This document shows positions 1 to 7,371 of a DNA stretch of 13,425 bases, piece by piece. Numbering within the stretch: position 1 is the stretch's first letter; each line of letters opens with the position of its first letter. The notes below the pieces were generated by a model, which saw nothing but the letters and a program-made list of their open reading frames with translations, did no database searches and was not told where the DNA came from. Made by a program: the position numbers and the translations under genes. The DNA comes from Sutterella sp. (GTDB taxonomy: Bacteria > Pseudomonadota > Gammaproteobacteria > Burkholderiales > Burkholderiaceae_F), in assembly GCA_020025955.1 (NCBI GenBank), contig JAHHRF010000048.1, forward strand, positions 1 to 13,425, in the 5' to 3' direction.

Positions 1-54
1 CTTGAGGGGGTAGCGGAGAGATCCATATGAGTTCAAGTCTCATCGACCGCACCA
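1..54 (+). tRNA. tRNA-Leu (anticodon GAG), 5' part cut off by the window edge
   Basis: This is the 3' portion of a class II (long variable arm) tRNA. The window opens at the last base of the 5' anticodon stem. The loop TTGAGGG (2-8) carries anticodon GAG at 4-6 and is followed by the 3' stem GGTAG. A short variable arm follows with a GGA/TCC stem. The T-arm has stem ATGAG (27-31), loop TTCAAGT (32-38) and stem CTCAT (39-43). The 3' acceptor strand CGACCGC (44-50), discriminator A and encoded CCA (52-54) complete it. The long variable arm plus GAG identify leucine, reading CTC/CTT codons. The D-arm and 5' acceptor strand lie outside the window, so acceptor pairing cannot be checked. Confidence 0.9.
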
Positions 55-65
55 TCACACTGAAA

Positions 66-95
66 AGCTCTGAGTTTGTTGCTCGGGGCTTTTTT
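66..95 (+). terminator. Rho-independent terminator of the tRNA-Leu gene
   Basis: A 9-bp stem, AGCTCTGAG (66-74) against CTCGGGGCT (82-90) with G-U pairs, encloses a 7-nt loop and runs straight into a T-tract (91-95, with more T after one G). It starts 12 nt after the tRNA CCA end, which fits termination of the tRNA transcript. Confidence 0.85.
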
Positions 96-115
96 GTTTT
101 TGGGGTGACTTCGCC

Positions 116-139
116 TACAATTAAAGTCACTCTCACTTT
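116..139 (+). promoter_or_regulatory. Candidate nikR promoter -10 and overlapping inverted repeat
   Basis: TACAAT (116-121) resembles a sigma70 -10 box and lies 37 bp before the nikR ATG. The corresponding -35 region is T-rich and matches the consensus poorly. Immediately downstream, AAAGT (123-127) and ACTTT (135-139) form an inverted repeat around the expected start site, which could be an operator for autoregulation. It does not resemble the E. coli NikR half-sites GTATGA/TCATAC. Promoter and operator roles are inferred. Confidence 0.35.
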
Positions 140-158
140 TCGCTTTTGAGTTTTGGCC

Positions 159-683
159 ATGCAACGTATCACTCTGTCTCTCGACGACGAATTAGCCAAG
201 CGCTTTGACCGATTAATCGCCAACCAAGGCTACGCGAACCGTTCTGAAGCGTTTCGCGATATTGTGCGTGAGCTCTTAAACCGAGAAGCCCAAGCGCTCA
301 ACCCCAAGCTCCCCGCGATTGGCGTGGTGAGTTATGTCTTTAACCACCATGAGCGCCAGTTGAGCGCCCGTTTGGCTGAGCAACAGCACGAACACACCCA
401 CAGTGTGATTTCCACCATGCACGTGCACTTAAACCACGATGAGTGTGTAGAGAGCGTTGTCGTCAAAGGGACGTTAGAAGACATTCAGGCGGTGGCAGAG
501 GGCATCATCACGGCACCAGGCGTTCGTCACGGGCACCTCAACTTGATTCCGGCCGTCAAGGTCAATCAGCCGGAAGGCTTTGAAGAGCCCGATCCCAGCA
601 TCGATATCGCTGAGCACGGCCACGTGCACTACGGTGTGGGCGACCACCACCATGAGCACCCTCACCCTAAGGCAAAACAATAA
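159..683 (+). CDS. nikR: Nickel-responsive transcriptional regulator NikR with His-rich C-terminal tail
   Basis: NikR is a tetrameric ribbon-helix-helix repressor that binds Ni2+ and represses nickel-uptake genes. The 174-residue product starts MQRITLSLDD, the N-terminal RHH strand and helix (about 1-45). It continues into the ACT-like metal-binding domain (about 52-133). The nickel ligands align with E. coli His76, His87, His89 and Cys95: here His77, His88, His90 and Cys96. Family members are about 130-140 residues. This one adds about 40, with eight His between 153 and 169. The ATG at 159 is preferred over an in-frame TTG at 153 because MQR is the family start; a GAG at 148-150 is the only Shine-Dalgarno-like element. 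No nickel transporter or hydrogenase/urease gene lies in the window, so its targets are elsewhere. Confidence 0.93.
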   Translation: MQRITLSLDDELAKRFDRLIANQGYANRSEAFRDIVRELLNREAQALNPKLPAIGVVSYVFNHHERQLSARLAEQQHEHTHSVISTMHVHLNHDECVESVVVKGTLEDIQAVAEGIITAPGVRHGHLNLIPAVKVNQPEGFEEPDPSIDIAEHGHVHYGVGDHHHEHPHPKAKQ

Positions 684-725
684 AACGCCTCAGCGTGGCG
701 CAAATGCGCCCTAAGAGACAAAGAC

Positions 726-756
726 AAAGCCCACCTCATTCACTGAAGTGGGCTTT
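726..756. terminator. Bidirectional terminator between convergent nikR and the antiporter gene
   Basis: AAAGCCCAC (726-734) and GTGGGCTTT (748-756) form a perfect 9-bp stem flanked by A/T on both sides. It lies between the ends of two convergent genes. The T-tracts are short (TTTATT on plus, TTTGTCTTTG on minus), so strength is uncertain. Confidence 0.7.
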
Positions 757-808
757 ATTCATGGGTGGCACCTAAGGGGCTGAGACGCCCTTGGGGTTAG
801 TGAGAGGC

Positions 809-2224
809 TTACATCAAGAAGAGCCAATCAATCACCATGAAGGTCGGGAAGAGGATCGAGACCGACCAGAGCATGTAGCCAAAGAAGGACGGCATCTTCA
901 CGCCGCGCTCATTACAGATGGCGACCGTCATGAAGTTAGGCGCATTCCCGATATAGCTCACCGCCCCCATGAAGACCGACCCCATGGAGATGGCCAACAA
1001 GGTTTGCGCGCCGTCACCCATCAAGTGGATAGCGTCACCGCCTGCCAAGTTAAAGAACGCCAAGTACGTAGGCGCATTATCCAAGAAGGCCGACAAAATC
1101 CCCGTCAACCAGAAGAAGACGGTGTTGTTGTAGGAGCCGTCCGGATTCGTCACCAAGGCGACGAGCCCCGCAAAGGCGCCCTCGTGACCCGCACGGAGCA
1201 TTTCCAAGACGGGCACGATACAGATGAAGATCCCAAAGAAGAGCTTCGCCACTTCCATGATCGGGTCCCACGTGAAGTGATTGGCTTCACGGGTGGCCTT
1301 GGCGGTCATGATAAGGCTGGTGGAAGCCACCGCAATAAAGATGGCATCACGAAGGAGCGTTTCCACAGGGAAATGCACGCCCATGAAGTGGAAGACCTGA
1401 CCCGGGTGCCAGAAGCCGCTCATAAGCACAGCGCCCACGATAACGGCTAAGAGAAGGAGATTGATCTTCCCAGAGAGCCCAAAGGGCACACCCTCGGTGG
1501 AGGGCTTAAAGCCGTCCTGGACGTCTTTGCGGTACATGATGGTGTCAATCACCAAGTAGACCGCAAGGAGAATGGCATTGGCCACCAACCAGGGGAGGAA
1601 CACGTGTTCGGCCGTCCACAAGAAAGAGACGCCCTTCAAGAACCCTAAGAACAAGGGCGGATCGCCCAAGGGGGTTAAGGCGCCGCCGACGTTGGCGACC
1701 ATAAAGATAAAGAAGATAAACGTGTGGATACGACGCTTACGATTGGCATTCGCCCCAATCAACGGACGAATCAAGAGCATGGCAGCGCCCGTCGTCCCCA
1801 TGAGGTTGGCAAGCACCGCCCCCAACATCAAAAACCCTGCGTTCACAACGGGGCGCCCCACAAAGGTGCCGTGCACGTGAATGCCGCCCGCCACAATAAA
1901 GAGCGAGCCCACAAAGATTAAGAAGGGGAGATAGTCCGCGAGCATGATGTGCGCGATGGAATTCATCGCCACGTGCCCGCCGAAGAAGATGACCATGGGC
2001 ACGGCCGCGCAGGCGGCCCAGAAAACGGCGATTTTACCGAAATGGTGGTGCCAGATATGGGGGGCTAACAAGGGGAAGAGCGCGATACTCAACAAAATCC
2101 CAGCAAAGGGCATGGCCCATGCCAAGCTTAAGTCCGCACCGTTTAAGCCTTCACTGGCGAAGGCCATTGCCGGTGCGGTGAGGGCAAGGCAAGCTAACCC
2201 TCGCTTTAAAATCGTGGAATTCAA
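809..2224 (-). CDS. nhaD: NhaD/CitMHS-type sodium:proton antiporter
   Basis: This is a predicted inner-membrane Na+/H+ antiporter of the ion-transporter superfamily that includes NhaD, ArsB and CitMHS proteins. The 471-residue product opens with a signal-peptide-like segment (basic, hydrophobic, then AFA-SEG) and is followed by about a dozen hydrophobic helices. Characteristic motifs are the conserved glycine/threonine stretch before LLIRPLIGANANRKR, then TPLGDPPLFLGFLKG, and near the C-terminus LDNAPTYLAFFNLAGG and SYIGNAPNF. Start choice: an AGGAG at 2233-2237 sits 8 nt before the TTG at 2224 but directly abuts an in-frame GTG at 2233, so TTG is the likelier initiator. It is a stand-alone gene, 220 bp downstream of pncB. 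The family is confident, but ion specificity cannot be read from the sequence and the symbol is by family. Confidence 0.85.
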   Translation of the reverse strand: MNSTILKRGLACLALTAPAMAFASEGLNGADLSLAWAMPFAGILLSIALFPLLAPHIWHHHFGKIAVFWAACAAVPMVIFFGGHVAMNSIAHIMLADYLPFLIFVGSLFIVAGGIHVHGTFVGRPVVNAGFLMLGAVLANLMGTTGAAMLLIRPLIGANANRKRRIHTFIFFIFMVANVGGALTPLGDPPLFLGFLKGVSFLWTAEHVFLPWLVANAILLAVYLVIDTIMYRKDVQDGFKPSTEGVPFGLSGKINLLLLAVIVGAVLMSGFWHPGQVFHFMGVHFPVETLLRDAIFIAVASTSLIMTAKATREANHFTWDPIMEVAKLFFGIFICIVPVLEMLRAGHEGAFAGLVALVTNPDGSYNNTVFFWLTGILSAFLDNAPTYLAFFNLAGGDAIHLMGDGAQTLLAISMGSVFMGAVSYIGNAPNFMTVAICNERGVKMPSFFGYMLWSVSILFPTFMVIDWLFLM

Positions 2225-2444
2225 AACATTCACTCCTGTTGTTATTCTTCGCCGAACCTTTCACCCCCGGCGTTTCTTTTTCAAAATCAAACCGCTGTGA
2301 AGAGCGTACCTCAGGCCTTGTAGAAAAGGGGATAAAGCACGAGGTGCGCTACTCACATCAGTTTGTCAATTCTTAAAACATACACGACTCTGCCACCCAA
2401 TGTGTGGTGTCGTGCCGATTTACTCGAAAAAAACCGTTCTTTCC
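2225..2444 (-). other. Intergenic region upstream of the antiporter gene
   Basis: This 220-bp stretch carries the antiporter gene's Shine-Dalgarno (2233-2237). A TTGACA -35-like hexamer occurs on the minus strand near 2364-2369, but I see no good -10 at the matching distance. A T-run on the minus strand (about 2427-2433) follows pncB without a convincing hairpin directly before it, so no clear terminator is called. No gene is supported here. Confidence 0.4.
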
Positions 2445-3632
2445 CTACTCGCCTTTGGCTTGGGTAAGGCCAAATACTTGACGTAAATAGGAGAGGTAAT
2501 TCTCGTCGTCACACATCCCTTTTTCCGGGGCATCGGAAATCTTCGCGACGGGTTGCCCATTGGCTTTCACCATCTTGATGACGATGTTTAAGGGCGTGGG
2601 CCCCAAGTCATTCATCAAGTTCGTGCCAATCCCAAAGCCCAACTTCACACGGTGGTGAAAGCGCCGGTAAAGCGCCAAGACTTTGGGCACGGTTAACGAA
2701 TCTGAAAAGATCAGTGTTTTACTCTTGGGCTCACACTTGTTCGCACGCCAATGCTCAATCATGCGCTCCCCCCACACGAAAGGGTCTCCCGAGTCGTGGC
2801 GAGCGCCATCAAAGAGCTTACAAAAGAACATGTCGAAGTCTTTTAAGAAGGGCTCCATCCCGTAGACGTCCGAGAGCGCAATCCCCAAGTCCCCGCGATA
2901 TTCTTTCGCCCACATCTCAAAGCCAAAGACTTGGCTATCGCGCAGGCGCGGCCCCAAGGCTTGACAGGCCTGGAGGTACTCGTGCGCCATGGTCCCTAAG
3001 GGCACCAGGTTGAAGTCTTTCGCTAAGAGAACGTTACTGGTGCCCGAGAGCTTGTCGCCCAATTCGTCTTTCAGAATCCCCACGACTTTACGCTGCCAGG
3101 CTTTCGAGAAGCGACGACGCGTCCCGTAGTCCGCAATCTTTAAGTCGTCATTGTCGGGCTCGTTGCGAATCAGGTCGATTTTGTCCTTTAAGCGCGCAAT
3201 CCCGACGTCCTCTGACAAATCCCCATAGTGGTGCGAGAAGTAGAGTTCATTCAAAATCGCCAATAAGGGGATTTCAAAGAGAATGGTGTGGAGCCACGGG
3301 CCCTTCACGATAATGTCGATGCCGCCGTCTTTTTCAGGGTTGGCGACCACCGACACGTACTTACGCTTTAAGTGAAAGAGGCTTAAAAACTCAATCGTGT
3401 CGGCCTTCATGAAGCGAAGCCCACGCAAGTAGTCCAACTCTTCGTCCGTAAAGGTCACCGTGCAGAGGTGATCCACCTCGCGGTTAATGGCGTCCAACAA
3501 GGGGAGTAAATCCACCCCTTGCGTACGGCACTTAAAGCGATATTCGACCTCGGCGCCAGGGAACTGGTGCAAGACGCATTGAAGCATCGTGAATTTATAG
3601 AGGTCCGTATCCAAAAGGGACGTGATGATCAT
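2445..3632 (-). CDS. pncB: Nicotinate phosphoribosyltransferase
   Basis: PncB converts nicotinate and PRPP to nicotinate mononucleotide with ATP hydrolysis, the entry step of NAD salvage in the cytoplasm. The 395-residue length matches the E. coli enzyme (about 400). Visible signatures are the N-terminal LLDTDLYKFTMLQ (6-18), the ribose-phosphate loop DYGTRRRFS (168-176), GTMAHEYLQA with His217 aligning with the autophosphorylated His219 of E. coli, RHDSGDP (278-284), and the C-terminal GFGIGTNL (332-339). The gene lies 36 bp after recO-nagZ on the same strand and may be co-transcribed. The Shine-Dalgarno before the ATG is weak (TTGAGC). Nothing is missing from the active site. Confidence 0.95.
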   Translation of the reverse strand: MIITSLLDTDLYKFTMLQCVLHQFPGAEVEYRFKCRTQGVDLLPLLDAINREVDHLCTVTFTDEELDYLRGLRFMKADTIEFLSLFHLKRKYVSVVANPEKDGGIDIIVKGPWLHTILFEIPLLAILNELYFSHHYGDLSEDVGIARLKDKIDLIRNEPDNDDLKIADYGTRRRFSKAWQRKVVGILKDELGDKLSGTSNVLLAKDFNLVPLGTMAHEYLQACQALGPRLRDSQVFGFEMWAKEYRGDLGIALSDVYGMEPFLKDFDMFFCKLFDGARHDSGDPFVWGERMIEHWRANKCEPKSKTLIFSDSLTVPKVLALYRRFHHRVKLGFGIGTNLMNDLGPTPLNIVIKMVKANGQPVAKISDAPEKGMCDDENYLSYLRQVFGLTQAKGE

Positions 3633-3668
3633 AAGCGCTCAATAGTCAAAGAAAGAGTCTTGGGGCAA

Positions 3669-5627
3669 TTAGCGCTTCTGAGACGCTTTAAAGTCGTCCA
3701 AGAGGGCGCGCGCCGCCTTCACCAATCGCCAGCTCACGGGGGTGCCAGGATTTAAACGCGAAAAGCGCTTGGCGAACTGTTCCGTGGGGGACCACGAAAG
3801 GGTAGCCAACAATTCGTCCGCGAGTTCCGGTGCGTTACAAACTAACACCATATCGCAGCCAGCGGTCAGGGCACGCTCCGCTCGCGTCGTGATGGATTCG
3901 TCGCCCGCGCCCTTCATGGTGAGGTCGTCCGAAAACACTAAACCCTTAAAGCCCAGCTTGTCGCGAAGCACGTCCTTTAAGAGGCGAGACGAAAAGGTCG
4001 CCAACTCCCCGTCATAGGCGCTGTAACTCACGTGCGCCGTCATGATGGAGTCCATTTCAGGAAGCTTACGATAGGGACGCATGTCTAAGTACAACGTGTC
4101 TGCATCGCGTTCATCGGTGGGCAACGCCACGTGGCTGTCGGCTTCCGCCCAACCGTGCCCTGGGAAATGCTTCCCGCAGGAGGTCATGCCCCCTTGGCGA
4201 AGGCCCGAAATCAAGGCGCGTGCATTGTCCGTCACTTCAAAGGGGGTCTTCCCCAAGGAGCGGTTCCCAATGACACCACTGCGACCGTAGTCGACGTCCA
4301 GAACAGGCGCAAACGTTAAGTCCACGCCACACTCACGAAGTTCAGCGGCTAAGACTAAGCCAGCCGCTTCCAATAACACTTGCGCGTGCGGGGCATCACG
4401 CAAGTCCGCCATCGCGGGCACTTCAGTGAAGCCCTCACGGAAGCGCTGTACGCGACCGCCTTCATGGTCCACCGCAATCAAAATCCCGGGACGCGTGTCA
4501 TGAATGTCCGCCGTTAACGCTTTGAGTTGCTCGGGATCGGTGTAATTGCGACTAAACAAAATCACCATCCCCGTTAAGGGGTGCTGAAGGCGCGCACGTT
4601 CTTTATCCGTGAGCGTCGTCCCTTCAATATCCACACACACGGGACCCAAAGTCGTGGGCACGACCGTCGTAAGCGTCGAAGACGTCATCGTTGGTTTTTC
4701 CTTTGAGGGCGTCTCGGGGAGGCGTCCTTTTGAGAGTGAAAATAAATCCGCCATCACTTGTCGCGCATGAATGCGCTTTCGTCCCAAGTGGTGGTTGAGG
4801 ATATGCTTTAAAAAGTCGCGATAATAGGGCTGATCGGTTGGGTTGTCAAAAGTGCCTTGATTTAAGGCCAACACGACGCGCCCTGGGCATACGCCTAAGG
4901 GGTGCGAAGCGTCATCCGCTCGGCAAGGCACAAACATCCCCCCATCTAAGCGATAGGTCTGGGTCGGATCAATCGGATCGGTTGTCCCCGGCAACCATCC
5001 TGAAAGACGTAAAAGGTCATACTCAAATCGACGAAGGTGGCGCGCCACGCCCTGGTCTTCTTCCTGGGCCAAGTGGTAAATCGCACGGGTGTAACGGGCA
5101 AAGAGCCCCGCGACCCGACTTTCACGTTCGCTCAACTTGAGTATGAGCTCATTGATATAAAACCCTGCTAAGAGGGCCTCTCCCGTCAAGGGCACCAAGG
5201 ACCCACGCCAGGCGACGCGCACCAATTGCTTGGCTTCCGTCTTCCCGGTCCAGGTAAAGCTCAATGGACAAAACGGGCTCAAAAGCCCACGGTATTGCGC
5301 CGAGGCGCGTTTTGCGCCTTTGGCCACAATAAAGACGCGACCGTAGTTTTCGGTAAGGACGTCCAGCAGTAAACTCGACTCCGACCAATCCCAACGGTGC
5401 AAAATGAAGCCCAATTCGTCTTTGACACGAACGGGCATACGGGGCGCAGGGTGCGCGTCCCCCTCCTCGTCCAAGGCGGTGTGCTCATTTAAGAGCGCCT
5501 CGACCCGCTTTAAGCGTTCGGCAAAAAGCGGGCTGGTGAGGGTGTGCGGGGCACGCTTCGGTGAGCTGCCCCCTTCCCGACGACGAGGAAGACGGGCTTC
5601 CTCGCGAAGTGACAAAGGGTTATTCAT
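3669..5627 (-). CDS. recO-nagZ: In-frame fusion ORF: recombination mediator RecO joined to beta-N-acetylhexosaminidase NagZ
   Basis: One open frame of 652 codons encodes two complete proteins. Residues 1-65 are an N-terminal extension, charged and of unknown role. Residues about 68-301 match RecO, which loads RecA onto SSB-coated DNA: an OB-fold starting GFILHRWDWSESSLLLDV and a helical C-terminal domain ending ARQVMADLFSLSK. After a roughly 12-residue linker, Met314 begins a full NagZ (339 residues; E. coli about 341), the GH3 enzyme that removes GlcNAc from anhydro-muropeptides in wall recycling. NagZ motifs present: VDHEGGRVQRFREGF (386-400), KHFPGHG (486-492) with the Asp497/His499 acid-base dyad, and SDDL (566-569) with the nucleophilic Asp. 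The start overlaps the era stop by 8 nt, suggesting translational coupling. An internal ATG with a Shine-Dalgarno may also yield NagZ alone. Domain identities are certain; whether a fusion protein is made is not. Confidence 0.88.
   Translation of the reverse strand: MNNPLSLREEARLPRRREGGSSPKRAPHTLTSPLFAERLKRVEALLNEHTALDEEGDAHPAPRMPVRVKDELGFILHRWDWSESSLLLDVLTENYGRVFIVAKGAKRASAQYRGLLSPFCPLSFTWTGKTEAKQLVRVAWRGSLVPLTGEALLAGFYINELILKLSERESRVAGLFARYTRAIYHLAQEEDQGVARHLRRFEYDLLRLSGWLPGTTDPIDPTQTYRLDGGMFVPCRADDASHPLGVCPGRVVLALNQGTFDNPTDQPYYRDFLKHILNHHLGRKRIHARQVMADLFSLSKGRLPETPSKEKPTMTSSTLTTVVPTTLGPVCVDIEGTTLTDKERARLQHPLTGMVILFSRNYTDPEQLKALTADIHDTRPGILIAVDHEGGRVQRFREGFTEVPAMADLRDAPHAQVLLEAAGLVLAAELRECGVDLTFAPVLDVDYGRSGVIGNRSLGKTPFEVTDNARALISGLRQGGMTSCGKHFPGHGWAEADSHVALPTDERDADTLYLDMRPYRKLPEMDSIMTAHVSYSAYDGELATFSSRLLKDVLRDKLGFKGLVFSDDLTMKGAGDESITTRAERALTAGCDMVLVCNAPELADELLATLSWSPTEQFAKRFSRLNPGTPVSWRLVKAARALLDDFKASQKR
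4686..4704 (-). promoter_or_regulatory. Internal ribosome binding site and ATG for NagZ inside the fusion ORF
   Basis: AAAGGA at 4699-4704 lies 10 nt before an in-frame ATG (4686-4688). That ATG is where NagZ homology is expected to start, about 13 residues before the conserved LGPVCVDIEG. In the next reading frame a TGA overlaps this ATG (ATGA), the usual start-stop overlap of two separate genes. The site therefore looks inherited from an independent nagZ and could still work. Confidence 0.6.
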
Positions 5628-6630
5628 AACCTAAGGACTTTAAGACCTTGGCGTCGTCCGACCACCCGCGACGCACACGCACCCACACTTCGAGGTGCAC
5701 GCGTTTTCCCAACATGTCGCTGATGTCGTAGCGGGCCAAGCGCCCGATTTCACGCAATTTCGAGCCTTTTTCCCCAATGACGATGGGCTTGTGGCTTTCG
5801 CGTTCCACAATCAAGGTGGCGACGATCTCCGCCCCTTCGTCCGTTTCGTCCCACTTATCGATGGTCACCGCGACGCCATAGGGCAACTCGTCACCCAGTA
5901 AGCGGAAGGCCTTTTCACGGATGGTTTCCGCCGCCATAAAGCGCGGGGTCTTATCCGTGTACATGTCCACGTCAAAGTACGGGGTGCTTTCCGGCAAAAA
6001 GGCTTTCACCTCGGAAAGCAACTCATCGGTTTGGCGGCCCTTCTCAGCCGACACCGGCACAATCGCAGCAAACGGGAACTTCGCCATGGACTCTTGCATC
6101 AAGGGCAATAACTGATCACGCCCCTTCATCAAGTCGGTCTTATTAATGGCTAAGACGATGTTCTTGGCGCCTTCCGGCAAAAGCTTCAAGACTTTTAAGT
6201 CCGCTTCCTTCCAGCCGCTCGATTCAATCACGAAGATGACGGCGTCCACGTCGCGTAAGCTCTGGCGCACGGTCGCGTTCATGCGGCGAATAAGGCCGCT
6301 CGCAATCTTCGTCTGGTACCCCGGGGTATCGACGAAGACGAACTGGGCGTCGTCATGCGTCACCACCCCTAACACGCGATCGCGCGTCGTCTGGGGCTTC
6401 TTACTCGTAATGGAAACCTTGGCACCCGTTAAGTGGTTAATCAAGGTGGATTTGCCCACGTTGGGGCGACCGACCACGCTCACGTACCCGCAGCGAAAAC
6501 CTTCAGGGACGTTGGTGGGTTGGCGTTGCGGGAGCGCGGCCAACATGGCTTCGAGATCCGTCTCGCCCGCGGGCGTTTCAACGATCTCTTCGTTAGGGGC
6601 CTCGAGCCCCTTTTCTAAGTCTTTATTCAT
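5620..6630 (-). CDS. era: GTPase Era
   Basis: Era is an essential GTPase that binds the 3' end of 16S rRNA and helps mature the 30S subunit. The 336-residue protein has all G motifs: G1 GRPNVGKS (54-61), switch I threonines (81-82), G3 DTPG (101-104), G4 NKTD (163-166) and G5 SAEKG (194-198). A C-terminal KH domain contains the GxxG loop in VIGEKGSKL. The family is about 300 residues. The extra 40 or so are an N-terminal acidic extension before the conserved FRCGYVSVVG. It follows rnc by 21 bp, the classic rnc-era pairing, and its stop overlaps the recO start. The Shine-Dalgarno (GGAA) is weak, so a later start such as Met29 cannot be excluded. Confidence 0.96.
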   Translation of the reverse strand: MNKDLEKGLEAPNEEIVETPAGETDLEAMLAALPQRQPTNVPEGFRCGYVSVVGRPNVGKSTLINHLTGAKVSITSKKPQTTRDRVLGVVTHDDAQFVFVDTPGYQTKIASGLIRRMNATVRQSLRDVDAVIFVIESSGWKEADLKVLKLLPEGAKNIVLAINKTDLMKGRDQLLPLMQESMAKFPFAAIVPVSAEKGRQTDELLSEVKAFLPESTPYFDVDMYTDKTPRFMAAETIREKAFRLLGDELPYGVAVTIDKWDETDEGAEIVATLIVERESHKPIVIGEKGSKLREIGRLARYDISDMLGKRVHLEVWVRVRRGWSDDAKVLKSLGYE

Positions 6631-6651
6631 AGGGTTCCGTAAAGGAAAAAA

Positions 6652-7356
6652 TCAGTGACGCTTGGGGTGCTTTTGCACCTCGGGGTGCGCTTCTAAGGCG
6701 TCGAGCGCCAAGGCGGCGGCCGCTTGTTCAGCCGCACGGCGACTGGTGGCTTCCCCCGTCGTCACAATGTTTAACGCCGCTAAGCGACATTCGCACGTAA
6801 AGGTCTGCAAGTGCGAGGCCCCCGTGACACTTAACACGGTATAGAGGGGACGCTCCAAGTGCAAGCCCTGCAAACGTTCTTGTAAGCGGGTTTTCGGGTC
6901 TTTGCCCAATTGCTCTGGGCTCAACTCCGTGAGAATGGGTTCGTAGAGCTTTAAGACCACTTGCTGGGCCGCCTCAAAGCCACTTTCCATGAAGACCGCC
7001 CCAAAGAGGGCTTCCATGGCGTCAGCCATGATGGAGGGGCGGTGCGCCCCACCGGTCTTGGCTTCCCCTTCGCCTAAACGGAGGTAGTCCGAGATGGAAA
7101 TCGTCTCGGCTAAGCCTTTTAAGGTTTTTTCGCACACCAAATTGGCACGCACACGCGAGAGCATCCCTTCGGTGAAGTGGCGATCTCGCAAGAAAAGGGC
7201 GTTCCCCACGACGCAATTTAAAACGCTGTCGCCTAAGAATTCGAGACGCTCATTGTGTTCATGGGCGTAGCTGCGGTGCGTGAGCGCACGCAAGAGTAAC
7301 TTCTCGTCCTTAAACGTGTAGCCTAAACGGGCTTCGAGTTCGTGAATATCTTTCAT
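6652..7356 (-). CDS. rnc: Ribonuclease III
   Basis: RNase III cleaves double-stranded RNA in rRNA precursors and mRNAs. With the ATG at 7356 the product has 234 residues (E. coli 226). The signature NERLEFLGDS carries the catalytic Glu and Asp (Glu43, Asp47 if numbered from the upstream GTG), and ADAMEALFGAV supplies the second acidic pair (Asp116, Glu119 in the same numbering). A dsRNA-binding domain fills the C-terminal third, from DPKTRLQERLQ to RRAAEQAAAALAL. An in-frame GTG at 7368 directly abuts the AAGGAG, leaving no spacer, while the ATG at 7356 lies 11 nt from it; I prefer the ATG. It starts within about 20 bp of the lepB stop and is followed closely by era. Confidence 0.95.
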   Translation of the reverse strand: MKDIHELEARLGYTFKDEKLLLRALTHRSYAHEHNERLEFLGDSVLNCVVGNALFLRDRHFTEGMLSRVRANLVCEKTLKGLAETISISDYLRLGEGEAKTGGAHRPSIMADAMEALFGAVFMESGFEAAQQVVLKLYEPILTELSPEQLGKDPKTRLQERLQGLHLERPLYTVLSVTGASHLQTFTCECRLAALNIVTTGEATSRRAAEQAAAALALDALEAHPEVQKHPKRH

Positions 7357-7371
7357 TTGGCTCTTCACTCC

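Noticed and set aside
791..1450. A 219-codon open frame on the plus strand opposite the antiporter gene
   Set aside because: It lies antisense to a clear membrane-protein gene, has a His/Arg/Glu-rich composition typical of shadow frames, no ribosome site and no recognisable domain.
159..2224. nikR and the antiporter as a nickel-linked pair
   Set aside because: They are convergent and separated by a bidirectional terminator, and the antiporter has no nickel-transporter features.
2231..2233. GTG at 2233 as the antiporter start
   Set aside because: The AGGAG overlaps this codon with no spacer; the TTG at 2224 has an 8-nt spacer and gives a normal signal-like N-terminus.
3669..4688. Annotating nagZ and recO as two separate genes
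   Set aside because: No stop codon separates them in this sequence, so the single frame is reported, with the internal start recorded as its own feature.
6146..6658. A 170-codon open frame on the plus strand opposite era
   Set aside because: It is the complement of the era GTPase domain with no independent coding signals.
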